A stretch of 64,000 bases of DNA from Trematomus loennbergii (lineage: Eukaryota > Chordata > Actinopteri > Perciformes > Nototheniidae), in NCBI GenBank assembly GCA_012861695.1, contig JAAOOA010000539.1:225766-289765 (forward strand). Direction: 5' to 3'. The notes under the pieces were generated by a model that worked only from the letters and a program-made list of their open reading frames with translations, ran no database searches and was not told the DNA's origin. Shown piece after piece: positions 45,291 to 55,301 of the stretch. A program made the position numbers and the translations under genes. Within the stretch, counting starts at the first letter, position 1. Each line of letters opens with the position of its first letter.

Positions 45291-45886
45291 TGTTAGTTAT
45301 TCTTGAACCCCGAGAGCAGGAGAGACTGAAAAGAGTCAAGGCAAGCTTATACAAGTTAACAGCATTTAATTACACAAAAGATGCGGTGGTTTACAAAAGA
45401 AATGTGCTCGTTGGTGATTTCTCCCTGCCAGCTGTTTTGGCCCGCGTCCACGCTGGGTCAGCTGGGGGCAAAGAGAGCGAGAGATCCTTCTTGGGTCTCC
45501 CGGGTAAGACCTGTAGTCTTCTCCTATTGGCCGGCGTCGACGGGGGCGTGTCCAATGCAAATCCTGTCGGTTTCTGCTGCTAAATTACATCACTCTGATG
45601 TCTGTGGTCATCTAAACATTCCCTAATAAACCTCATTCCAGCGTCAATAAATGAGTGTTAAACTCAGGGTGTTTAGTGTACAACATCACGTTATTTCACC
45701 TTCAATTCACGGTTTGAAAACGTAGCATTTCGCCACAAGCTAATGCTAACAACAATCCCTCCTTTCACACCTTTTAAGGTGTGAACACAATACTGGAATC
45801 AATGAGTTCTTCATAAAACTGCTTTTAAACTGACGGTATGTTTTAGACTAAATTATGCCATAAAACATTGATTTTAATTTCTAACA
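45291..45886 (-). repeat. 5' LTR of E2, mosaic
   Basis: The first 460 bases match the 3' LTR. Then, instead of the same U3, it contains 'CCCTCCTTTCACACC...GGTGTG' (45756-45784), a purine-tract neighbourhood normally outside the LTR, followed by an LTR-end piece. The same arrangement is found at 38654-38785. Recombination across duplicated purine-tract segments explains it. Confidence 0.8.
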
Positions 45887-46819
45887 GAGGTTATGTGTAT
45901 TTTGTCATTAACTATTTTCGGACCACTTATTTATTTATTTTGGTGACGATCCGACCTTCATGCTGCTACTCTGGTTCAAACTGCATCCACCAAACAATAT
46001 GATTTATCTCGACCTCCCCAAAATAACCAAAATCTGACACGGTGTGATCTTCTTCATGCAGTCAGTCAAAATGAATGAATGAAGGGCATTTCTTTGACTA
46101 TTTATAGGCAAATATGGGCGTTACGAGTCGATCGTGATTTATAAAAGGGAAACCGGCGTAGGACATGCCGCATGCAAGTCCTACGCCGGTACGCAGTGTT
46201 TTATGAATCGGAAAATGTCTGTGCGTATTTATTTGCTTTGTCCTACGTAAGCAACCTTCCCACGTGAATCCTACGCAAGGCTTTATAAATGAGGCCCTTG
46301 GTCCTTTACAACAAACACTATATGCTCTTTCAAATTTTGAGTAACATTGTAATCCTGCTAGTAATCCCTGTTTCGAATTAATTCCGTCTTTATTTAATTA
46401 ACTGTAAGAGAATACAGTTTTGTTTTTTTATCCTGATTACGTAATCTGTTACTAACTAAACCTGCAAATGACCCCTTCAAGTTTGCGTTATCAAATTCTC
46501 AAACTAATACGAAAATGTGTCCGTCACGTTCAAAGTGCTTTTAATGTTTATCAGCAAAACTTAAACCAATGAACCTCATCTGTGTTACAATCCCCCCAAA
46601 TATGTTTTGCAGGTGCAAAAGATATGATAACAATTTGATCTGTTATAGCTTACATATGTTGCCTTACAGATCAATAAAAGCGTTTTCTTTGCATTTAGGC
46701 TGTAATGCATTTTGACACTCGCCTTTCACGTTCAATCTTATCTCCTAGTTTTTGAGTATATCTGTGTGTCCTGTTGAAGGCTGATCCAAAGATTTGGTTA
46801 AAAGGTTATGATTTACTGC
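45887..46819. other. Spacer with a GC-rich hairpin
   Basis: A 13-bp perfect inverted repeat, ACCGGCGTAGGAC and GTCCTACGCCGGT, lies at 46152-46164 and 46178-46190. 'TTTATAAATGAGGCCC' at about 46281 resembles the end of a DNA-transposon derivative. The rest is AT-rich without genes. Confidence 0.5.
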
Positions 46820-47004
46820 TTTTTTTAAATATATATATTTTTGGGCCAGAGCACCTTTATTGGAGATGTTAGAGTTGAAAGGGGGATACAGAGGGGAGGA
46901 CATTGTGTGAAATGTTCGGCCGGCTGGGGATTCAAACCAGCCTACCCAGCAGCAGTCACTGCATATGGGCCTTCGGCTCTAACCACTGAGCCTTCCAGCG
47001 GCCG
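46820..47004 (-). mobile_element. tRNA-derived SINE
   Basis: On the minus strand, GGCTCAGTGGTTAGAGC (46976-46992) resembles an RNA polymerase III A box region and GGTTTGAATCC (46928-46938) a B box. The head can fold with GGCCGCTGG pairing to CCAGCCGGCC, like an acceptor stem. The tail includes AATAAAGG and ends in an AT/T-rich run. The family name is unknown to me. Confidence 0.7.
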
Positions 47005-47433
47005 AATTTGCTGCTTTTTCTGCTTTATTCAGTTTTGTTGAGTTTTTGACTTTGGCCTTTATGAAGACACTTAAAGTCCTGAGTCCTAAATCCTGGAAAT
47101 TAGTTTGCATTGACCACTTCCTGTTTCCTTGTCTCGAATAAAACGTTTTTTTTAACTTGTTTGTGGTTAGATGCCTGAAATATGATCAGTGTTTAACACA
47201 AGCCTACCAGATTTTCACATTTTGTTCCATGACATAAAAACAAAACATCAGGTAGTACCCCACTGGTGAATGTCTGAAGCTTCTATGTGTCTATGAAAAT
47301 GGTGACTACACTCCTGGGGATTTTTTTGGGGATAAATAAGCTCTATTTTGATGCTTGTTCATGGGTTCTGGCCTCATTGGTTCTGTTGGACCCCCTCGAA
47401 AAGGAGTTGCTTCATCTCAAGGTGCTATCCTTA
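47005..47433. other. Unassigned spacer
   Basis: Mixed sequence without open frames of note. 'CATTTTGTTCCATGACATAA' and neighbouring text vaguely resemble 63780-63860 ('GGATTTCACATTTTGTTTCA'). I see nothing firm. Confidence 0.4.
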
Positions 47434-48660
47434 TGTGACGCCCCTGTGGGTTCATCTTGAGAGGGTGTGGCTGTGCTGCATCCAGCCGCCTTGATTGTAG
47501 TAACTCAGGGCACCTGGGTCTGGTGCCCTGCAGCTATTTAAAGCCTCTCTGCGCCTCTCTGTTTTCCCTCTGCTTTTTCCTGCAGGCACCCGGCTCTGTT
47601 GAGTATGCTATCAGTTATTTCAGTTGCTTCACGTTGTGCACCTCAACACCCTCACACATACATGTCCATGCAACCCTCACCCTGCATTTACACTACTGAT
47701 ACCACTGACGTCCACACCTCATACTTTACTTACTTTGCACTTAATTCATTTGGTTGATTTGAATTGTTTGTTTAAATAAAGATCTTTTGCTAACCGTTTC
47801 AGCGTCCTCCTCTTGCCTCTCCATTGACACCCTTGATGGCGTTTCTGTTGAGTTTGTTGATACCTACAAATATCTGGGCTTTTGGTTGGACAGTAATCTG
47901 AACTTTAAACACCATATTGAAGTTTTAACAAAGAAATTTAAATTCACTCTTGGCTTCCTTTTTAGACTTAAATGTTGTTTTTCAATTTCATCCCGTAAAA
48001 GGTTGGTCTCTGGCTTATTCCTGTCCCAGCTGGACTACGGTGATACAATCTATAGATTTGCCTGTCCCACTGTTATAGCCTAACTGGATGGTCCTCACTT
48101 ACTATGCGTAGGATGCAGCACTGGTTTTTATTAATGTATAAAGCTATTTTAGGTAAGCTTCCACTGTACATATGTGTCAGATTTGCCCCAGTTTGCGACT
48201 ATTACAACCTCAGATCCAGTGCCTGGATACGGTTCCAGGTTCCTACTGTACGGACTGAGGCTGGAAAAAGGAGTCTTTCTTATTATGGTCCTTGGTCTTG
48301 GAATGACCTTCAATCACGCCTAAAACTGATGGCACTTGTCTCTATATCATGTTTTAAATTGAAGTTGTCTGAAGTCCTCACCACCAGCTGCTCTTGCAGT
48401 AACAAGTAGTGTACTTTTTTTTACTGTCCTAATGTGCACAATGTAGTGACTGCTTTTTCGTCTTTTGTTTTCTTAGTTATGTTCTCTGTCATTTATATGT
48501 TTGTGTTATGTGTTATGTGTAACGTTGCTGCCTTCTTGGCCAGGTCAGCATTGAAAATGAGATTTTATCTCAATGTTTTGATCTGGTTAAATAAAGGTTA
48601 AATAAAAATAAATATGGTGTGTCTCCTCTTTGTTGTGGCCTTTTGAGCCAGGTCATAACA
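47434..48660 (+). repeat. 5' LTR of gypsy-like element, split by a LINE
   Basis: LTR parts at 47434-47797 and about 48613-48660. A TATA-like CTATTTAAAG lies near 47531 and an AATAAA near 47775. Without the LINE it would be about 410 bp. Confidence 0.7.
47798..48614 (+). mobile_element. 5'-truncated LINE nested in the LTR
   Basis: Encodes the end of a LINE polyprotein in two frames: 47787-48083 ('YKYLGFWLDSNLNF', 'SQLDYGDTIY') and 48104-48409 ('YNLRSSAWIRF', 'WSWNDLQSRLK'). One frame change and a stop near 48080 separate them. The tail is TAAATAAA-rich (48586-48614). Imperfect flanks (GTCCTCCTCTTG and GTCTCCTCTTTG) may be the target duplication. It resembles L2/Rex1-type elements. Confidence 0.75.
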
Positions 48661-48662
48661 AA

Positions 48663-48680
48663 TGGGGGCTCGTCCTATGG
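48663..48680 (+). promoter_or_regulatory. Primer binding site, tRNA-Pro type
   Basis: TGGGGGCTCGTCC is identical over 13 bases to the well-known tRNA-Pro primer site of gammaretroviruses and many vertebrate elements. It begins two bases after the LTR. Confidence 0.85.
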
Positions 48681-49201
48681 GTTATTTGTAGAACGTTTGG
48701 TTAAAAGTTTGTGTAGTGCTCAGAGCACATGGTGTCATTGAGCAGCTGATTAGTTGATGTGGTCCAGCTGTGTGCTGGCTTGGTGCTGCTATTGGGGGAC
48801 ACATCATGTATTTAGTGTTTGACAGGGCGTCAGGTTTTGTGTGCCAATCATAAGGTAAGATGTTTGAAACGCTGTTGTAAATAGTTTTCCCCGCTAGGCT
48901 TAAGTGGCGTTTCCCCTTGGGTTGCATCTGTTTGTTCTTTTCATAGTGTTGTGGCGACGTGGTTAGTGTCAGCTGTTTTTGGACAGCTGTCTCGGGGGCA
49001 CGTCCGCGTGAGTTTGTGGTATTGCCTGCGTGCAGGTCGCTCCACAACTCCGCTGGGTTCCAGTGTGTAATTACCCGTCGCAAGCCACATGAAGACTAGG
49101 TGAGATTAGTAAGATTTTGTTTAGGCAGTTAGGGGAAATTCTCTGTTGGGTTTGTCTTTTGCCCATGCGTGTTGGCAGTTTAACACTTTGTTTTCTGATT
49201 G
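48681..49201 (+). other. Leader of the gypsy-like element
   Basis: Non-coding leader between the primer site and the hAT insertion. It continues at 52252 just before the gag ATG. Confidence 0.6.
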
Positions 49202-49295
49202 GTTCTAGGCAAGGGTGCACATAACTTTTTATGGGAGTTACTCAGATGAGTACCAGGAGACAGGGTTTGGTACTCACCCCACAGGAAGCGTGGTT

Positions 49296-52089
49296 TCAAT
49301 AAGTGTATTCCTCCTCACTGTCCTCCTCAGTGTCTTCCTCACTGTCCTCTATTTCCACTTCTTGTATGGTAGAGGATGATGCTGCAGATGCACCTCCCTG
49401 TCCCTGTTTATGCCTCCGATTTGCCGTCTCCATCCACAGGTCAACAGCTGGCTTTGGGTCAAATGTCTCTGTGGTCTTCTTTGACAGGTGAATGTGCATC
49501 AGGGCTGACAGACGAGCATGTGACAGACAAGATCTGTACTTGGTCTTTATTATGTTTAGATGTGAGAATCCCCTCTCACAAGCTGCACTGCTCAATGGCA
49601 GTGTAAGAGACAGTTTAACTAATGTGTTGATGCTGGAGTAAGCATCTGGATTACAATTTATTATTTGGAGCAAGTCATACACAGAGGAGGCAGCCAAGCG
49701 TTTTCCTGCTTGCTTTAAACACATCCATTCTCTCAGAATAGTGTCTCTGTCAAGTTGCAAGGTGGCCTCATATTTCTGAAGAATGTTGCAAACGGTTGTG
49801 TTGCCAAAACTGTGAATTCCTTGCATTTCCTGAGGCCAAGTTGAAGGATCAAACACTAAGAAGTGATCAGATGACTTGAGGGACTCATATCTGATTTCAA
49901 ACTCTTCAATTAACCCCCTGAGTATGTTTGTCTTGTTCCTGTCAGCATCATCATTAGAAACAGTGTGTGTCCTCCTGTAGTGGCCTTCAGCACCGAACTG
50001 TCCAATGGCCACCATGAGTTCATCCTTACATTCCCCAATGGTCAGTTTTTCCTTCTGAAACCTAATGGATGTGATCTTCAAAATGTTGCCAATGTCAAGC
50101 ATGTTGGCCAGAAAACAGTGAAAACGCTCAGAGCATATATGCTTTAAGTCATTGTTATCACTTGTAGCCAGTTGCATTTTAATGGCTGGCAATAGTCTTG
50201 ATATTTTTAACAGTGTTTCATGCCTCCACGCAGACCATCTGATATTGTGAAACTTACCCAGTTTCACAAAGGGGATCCTATTTTCATGACACAATTTCTT
50301 TAGCACAGCAGTGTGTTTTGCTCCACCTTTCTGTAAATAAAACTGGAGCAGCTTGACCACAGATTGATTAAAAGTCTCACAGTAAGGAACGTTGCGATCA
50401 GCTGATTTGGCGCAGTTCTCCAGTGTGGGCGCGGTGCACAGGATGTGCACAAGCGAGTCTCCCACCGCAGCCAGTCGGCGTAGTTTTGGCACAACTCCGT
50501 TGTACACACCAACGTTAACAGCAGCCCCATCTGTGCACACAGAGACCAACTTTTTCTTCCAGTTATCCAAGCCTGTCTCCTGGAAAAGCTTCACCAGTCC
50601 GTCTGTTATGGCCTGCGCGGTTCGGTCAGCACCCAGTTCAATTAGTCCAAGAAAGTCCGAAGTAAACTCTCCGTTGCTGGACACGGACACGATGTAAACG
50701 ATCTCCTGCTCGGTTTTTGTGATGTCCTCAGATCCATCAAAAAGTAGCCCCCAAAATTCAGCAGACTTCAACTTTAGTCTCAACTCCCCACTGATAGTTT
50801 GCGCAATGGTCTGCATCAGGGGCGTCGCCTGGACCTGAAAACATTCGGGGCTTAGCCCACAGTGGTGGCGGCACTACAGTGGCATTTTTCACTGCAACAC
50901 TCCCCACACGCACACACACAATACACCCGCGACTGTTACAATGAAGGCTCGATAATCAGCTCACGGCATATAGGCAGGGGTAAAGTGGTATTTTTTATGA
51001 GTGGGGGTCTCACCTCCTCTAGGGGGGTCCGGGGGGATGCTCCCCCGGGAAGATTTTTTTTTAAATATTGAAGTTAAATGCATCAATCTGGTGCACTTTG
51101 AGAGCAAAATGAAGAGATCTATGGATACCTCTCTCAACACCCATATGAAGCAGAACTGTAAACAGATGTACTTTTTCTTTATGGATATTTTACTAATCAC
51201 TCCCCTTTTAAACTCTATTCTTGTTTTACTGCCATATAGTATTTCATAACTGTTTTTCCTTTATTCTCTTATTTTTTTTATAACTATAAATAATCTTTTG
51301 AATAATTTGCCACACACACACAGGAGCTTGAATGACACAAGCACACGTTTATTTCCATGCAACTCTCTGATTGGTCTGGTGTCATGCCTCTGTTGCATTC
51401 ACTGAACACGGGAAATTACAGTGCTGCCGTCCTCTCTTGTGTCATGATGAGGTTCACGTAAAGCACGGTTAATGTATTATATTATTGAGGGAGAATTGTC
51501 CGGGGCTACAGAAAAAACATTCGGGGCTAAAGCCCCGGATGCCCAGGCCAGGCGACGCCACTGGTCTGCATTATTCGTGTCCCCCCTTCACGTGAGTGAT
51601 ATGCGCCTCCGATTTTTAATCCTAGCCGCTTCAGTAAAGGAATATCCTCAACATAGGAAGACATAGGACGTGCATGTTTAGCTTTATGAAAGGCGAGGAG
51701 AAAAATATTACACAGGGCTTGCCGTTGCTCTTCATTCAGCTTGTCTTGCCATCTAGCAAGTGGGTGGTTGGATAGTTCTTCTGTAGTAGCTTGTTTATTA
51801 GCAATAACTTGTGCCACATTAACATGCTCCTTGCTCTTTTCATGTTTTTCAAACAAAGGGTGGTTGACATTTTTCGAGCCTGTATAAAACGTACCCGTTT
51901 TGTCCGCTAGATGTGGATGCGAGTGGCATATTTTGCACCACATTTCAGTGCGCTCATCATCGGCATCCAGCCACGGCACGTCTTGGAGCCACTTAACAGA
52001 AAATAATCATTTCTTCGGCTCTGGCTCGGTTTGTTGTTTCTTTGCAGGTGGCGAAACGCCAAAGTAGTTGCTCAGTGTTTTTTCGACAT
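49296..52089 (-). pseudogene. hAT transposase (ZNF862-like type), split by MITE
   Basis: Cut-and-paste transposase. The N-terminal part (51979-51572) has a BED/TTF-type zinc-finger look ('WCKICHSHPHLADKTGTF', 'HEKSKEHV'). The main part (50816-49296, about 500 codons) has the RNase H-like core ('GLLFDGSEDIT', 'SVCTDGAAVNVG') and ends with the hAT dimerisation block ('LPLSSAACERGFSHLNIIKT'), then an acidic Glu/Asp tail. The MITE at 50817-51563 separates the two parts, duplicating GTCTGCAT. A probable true start lies near 52089 ('MSKK'), with a small frameshift and stops before 51980. The C-terminal part is intact, so decay is recent. Similar proteins include the host-domesticated ZNF862/KIAA0543 type. 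Confidence 0.85.
50817..51563. mobile_element. 747-bp hAT-type MITE inside the hAT transposase gene
   Basis: Ends CAGGGGCGTCGCCTGG and (from the right) CAGTGGCGTCGCCTGG. GTCTGCAT flanks both sides perfectly (50809-50816 and 51564-51571). Sub-terminal 'CATTCGGGGCTTAGCCC' is matched in reverse near 51520. No coding region. It belongs to a different family from its host hAT. Confidence 0.95.
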
Positions 52090-52261
52090 GTCTACTCCAT
52101 TGAATTTTTACATGAAACACGTGTACACCAAATATGTTTTGATTTGACCAGGTACGCAAAGGCGCGCAATGACTCACGGGACGTTACGCATTCCACATTT
52201 TGGCCGCGCATGCGTACCTGCGTACCAGTTATGTGCACCCCTGGTTATAGGTCATATATTA

Positions 52262-53100
52262 TGGCTTCTTTGTCAGCGTTTGTGGATGTGCCCTCAGTGT
52301 CTTTCTTAGATGATTGCAAGAAGACGCAGTCGGTCGAAATAGCAGAGCATTATAAAATTGCTGTTGTAGGGAGCAAGCGGAAAGATAGGATTAAAGCTGT
52401 CATCTTTGTTTGAGCAGGGGGTGTTGCAGAAGAGTGAGTCTGGTGCAGCAGGGGTCGGGCCGGTAGTGGTTCAGACAGCTGGTTTGACGTTCGAGCAGCA
52501 AAAAGAGCTTTTGGCCATGCAGTTTGAGCAGGAGAAGTTGCAGTTGAGGTTTCGGCAGCAGGAGGTGGAAAATATGAAATGTGAGGTGGAACATGCTAGA
52601 TTACGGCTGATTGGAGAGGGCAAGCTTTCTTCTGATGGTTCGGCATCGGGTAGTGGCGATGTTACTTCTAACTTGCGGTTGGTGCCAAGGTTTAATGAGT
52701 GTGACCCTGACATTTTTTCACCCTATTTGAACGCGTAGCTGCGGTAGAAACTGGTCAGATTCGGACAGAGTGCTGTTACTTCAGTGTGTACTCACTGGGC
52801 AAGCACAGGAGGCCTATTCAGCTATTTGTGGCGAAAATGCTTTGGACTATGCTAGAGTAGAATCAGCAGTGTTAAAATCATACAAACTGGTTCCTGAAGC
52901 GTATCGTCAAAAGTTCAGAAGTTGGGTCAAGGGGGATAAGCAGACAAATGTGGAGTTTATCCGTGATTTGGCAGCAAAGGTTGCCAGTTTTGACAGTCTT
53001 TGTGAGCTGATTGTATTGGAACAGTTTAAAGATGTTATCCCTCAGCGTGTGGCCACTTATGTAAATGAGCAGCCTTAGAGATGATTTGTGTTGACGCATA
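52262..53100 (+). pseudogene. Gag of the gypsy-like element, frameshifted
   Basis: The ATG at 52262 gives 'MASLSAFVDVPSVSFLDDC'. The frame shifts near 52405 to 'LFEQGVLQ'-side sequence with a Gln/Glu-rich helix ('LTFEQQKELLAMQFEQEKL'). It shifts again near 52735 to a capsid/SCAN-like part ('VLTGQAQEAYSAI', 'EAYRQKFRSW', 'EFIRDLAAKVASF'). A stop at 53076 interrupts the way to the nucleocapsid. Three or more small lesions make it non-functional. The SCAN-like fold is related to gypsy capsids, which supports the Ty3 assignment. Confidence 0.75.
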
Positions 53101-53837
53101 AGGGCAGTTTTACAGAGAAGTGTTCTAGGGGTGATTGGAGACGTGGAGAAGATGGTGGCTATTCCCGCGGTGGTGCAAAGTTTTCACCAGGCTCCTCCCG
53201 TAGATTTGCAGGTCCGGGGCGACCCGAGGGCGCCAGAGTGGGCCAATGTAATTATTGCCGAGGAGAGGGTCATTGGAAGGATCAGTGTCCGTTGCTGGAA
53301 CCTGAGGGGAAGCCTCGTTTTTCATCACATGCTCCAGCCATGGAGCTTGTTGCCATTTTGGTTAAAAAGCCGTTGGGTGTAGGATCGGGCATGGTGCCTG
53401 ATAAGAAGCCGGTTTGTGCCGACCCGGATGTGGGTTCTGGTTTTGAGCCGTTCATCACAGAAGCCGTTGTATCAGTAGTCGGTAGTGACAAGTATGTTCC
53501 GATTAAGGTGTTGCGTGACACAGCAGCTAGATACTCATTTATTGTTGAGTCAGTGTTGCCTTTTTCGTCAGAGACAGAGACGGGGGATTTTGTACTGATG
53601 AGTGGCATGGAGATGGGCTTGATTCCTGTGTCACGTCATACAATAGTGCTGGATTGTGAGCTGGTGCGGGGAGTTGTGTCTATCGGCGTGCGTCCCGCAT
53701 TGCCACTTGATGGGGTACATATGATTTTGGGCAACGATCTCGCTGGTAGTGCTGTGTGGGCTCGTGTGCCACCGCCTGTGGTTGTTTCCAGGCCGTTGGA
53801 ATCTGGGAGCAAGATGAGAGCGGTTTGCAGTTTCTGA
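53088..53837 (+). pseudogene. Nucleocapsid and protease-like part of gypsy-like element
   Basis: This 249-codon frame holds an Arg/Gly-rich stretch, then a CCHC zinc knuckle 'CNYCRGEGHWKDQC' (about 53245-53287). Next is a retropepsin-like domain with 'VLRDTAA' at about 53508-53528, followed by 'GVHMILGNDLAG', the usual second landmark. The active-site triad is expected as DTG or DSG; here it is DTA, so activity is doubtful. The frame ends at 53837 and no reverse transcriptase follows. The element is truncated or rearranged from about 53900. Confidence 0.7.
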
Positions 53838-53900
53838 GCATTTTTCCAGTTTGTGCTGTGACACGTAAAATGTCTGCTGACCCGCCTGTTTCGGAGTGTA

Positions 53901-54263
53901 GTAAAAAAAAATGTAAATGTATAGCGTTACCTCAACCATACCTTGTTTATTTTAAATATGAAATATGAATTGTGGTGTCAAAATATTTACACTCTGCTAT
54001 ATCTCCTTATCTGTGTGTGGCACACAGAGCTGACCACCAGAATCTCACACACACACACACACACACAGTTATTAGTTCATAGTCCTTTGTTTATTTTGAC
54101 AACATTTGACATTAATGTTATGTGACGACTATTTCACAGTTCAAACGTCATACACATGCTGTTTATTGTGAGAAGTTAAAAGTGCTTTTTAATAGCTTTT
54201 TAAAAGCTGCAGCTTCAACACTGACAAAGAGCAGACCACCAGGACTCCCACGCACCTCATCTG

Positions 54264-54326
<63 letters not shown>

Positions 54327-54391
54327 GGGATGTAGAATATTCACTATGTTTGCCTACCTTGCAACTAAATCTATCCAAAGTGTTATTTTAA
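53901..54391. repeat. Spacer with CA microsatellites
   Basis: CA repeats at 54045-54067 and 54266-54324 (about 29 units). 'CACAGAGCTGACCACCAGAA' (54024) and 'AAGAGCAGACCACCAGGACT' (54226) precede the two runs, a sign that the CA region was locally duplicated. Confidence 0.8.
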
Positions 54392-55297
54392 AGTGGACCT
54401 ATCATGCTATATTTAAATGATATATTGTAGGGCCATACCTATATAAGGTATATTTATACGTTTCTGTTTTCAAAATACCAAACAGATCATGCATTTTAGC
54501 CATGCCTCATTTCGCTCTATGTGTTGTTTGCTGTCTACGGGGCTGATTCTGTGAGACCACGCCCCCCTGCAGGAGAGGGTAGCCGTGCTCTGATCAAGTC
54601 AAGAGGGGGAGAAAAAAAGATCTCCGTCCTCCGTGTTTTATTTATATATACACAGTCTATGGTTTTATTATATTATTATAGGCCTATAGAGTCGTTATTC
54701 ATTTGTTTTAAAGCTCAATAAATAACAAAGAAGACCTTTGACCGGCACTTTTCTAATTTTGTCCGGAAGATTTAAACTTTAACGGACAGCTTGACCGGCG
54801 AAAGAAACTGAAACTGAAACTCTGCCGCGCGGTCCTCTCGTTCCTTGGAAGAGGCAGAAAGGTGGGTGTTTGTCATCTGCTGGTGGACTAACCGGAGAGA
54901 ATTACAGTGCTTGCCTCAACGGGGAGGGATTGCATTGAATTAAAGCAGCGGGAGCAAACGCTTGCCTCGGGGAGGGAGAAAAAAAGCCACAGCGGAGAAT
55001 AAACAGAAGGGTAACCATGGTTACCATATGAGCGGGAAGTCTTCTTCGCTGCACATTCCCCTGATAGGTGGAGAGTTGGCCCAATAGCCGTAGCGCCACT
55101 TCTGTGACGTCATAGAAGTGTTCAAATCTGGATCAGTCTGTATCAGATCCGTTGCAGCCCCATTTTTAGAGATTTGGGTATGGAGGAAAATAGAGAGGGT
55201 TGTGTTTTCTGACACTTGGTGAGTTCCCTGGAACACCGGGAACACATATTCATGTATAAAAGACGTACAAAAGTGCATTTTGCATGATAGGTCCCCT
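54392..55297. mobile_element. TTAA-target MITE, 906 bp, different family from K
   Basis: Ends AGTGGACCTATCATGC and (from the right) AGGGGACCTATCATGC. TTAA at 54388-54391 and 55298-55301. No transposase. The interior has tandem interferon-response motifs (54804-54821). The Kolobok or piggyBac assignment is inferred from TTAA. Confidence 0.8.
54804..54821 (+). promoter_or_regulatory. Tandem ISRE-like motif GAAACTGAAACTGAAACT
   Basis: Two overlapping perfect matches to the ISRE core GAAANNGAAACT (54804-54815 and 54810-54821), within a MITE. Interferon regulatory factors bind such direct GAAA repeats. No gene is beside it here, so a function at this site is unknown. Confidence 0.45.
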
Positions 55298-55301
55298 TTA
55301 A

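Larger units (their letters stand above)
38056..45886 (-). mobile_element. Retrovirus-like element E2, rearranged, no pol
   Basis: Related to E1 by LTR ends, leader, gag N-terminus and 3' non-coding blocks. Two LTR-like ends (38056-38653 and 45291-45886) begin TGTTAG and end TCTAACA. Minus-strand order: LTR, tRNA-Asn-type primer site, leader, long gag with capsid, then directly 3' non-coding sequence with several hairpin/purine modules, then LTR. The flanks TGTAC and GAGGT do not match, and the right LTR is a mosaic, so the copy has recombined. No zinc knuckle, protease, RT, integrase or envelope was seen. Confidence 0.8.
49210..52243 (-). mobile_element. hAT DNA transposon (3.0 kb) with transposase
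   Basis: Inverted ends CAAGGGTGCACATAACT and (from the right) CAGGGGTGCACATAACT. The 8-bp flanks are GTTCTAGG (49202-49209) and GTTATAGG (52244-52251), 7 of 8 identical. It encodes a hAT transposase on the minus strand and is itself interrupted by a 747-bp hAT-type MITE at 50817. Confidence 0.9.
47434..53900 (+). mobile_element. Ty3/gypsy-like LTR retrotransposon, 3'-truncated and filled with insertions
   Basis: The 5' LTR starts TGTGACGCC at 47434 and ends CATAACA at 48660. A tRNA-Pro-type primer site, leader, gag with zinc knuckle and a protease-like segment follow. No RT/integrase and no 3' LTR are found before similarity ends near 53900. A LINE interrupts the LTR and a hAT transposon the leader. 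Gypsy rather than retrovirus is inferred from gag and overall look. Confidence 0.75.

Noticed and set aside
46896..47004. Functional tRNA gene
   Set aside because: A and B boxes are degenerate, there is no proper anticodon arm, and a retroposon tail follows, so a SINE is the better call.
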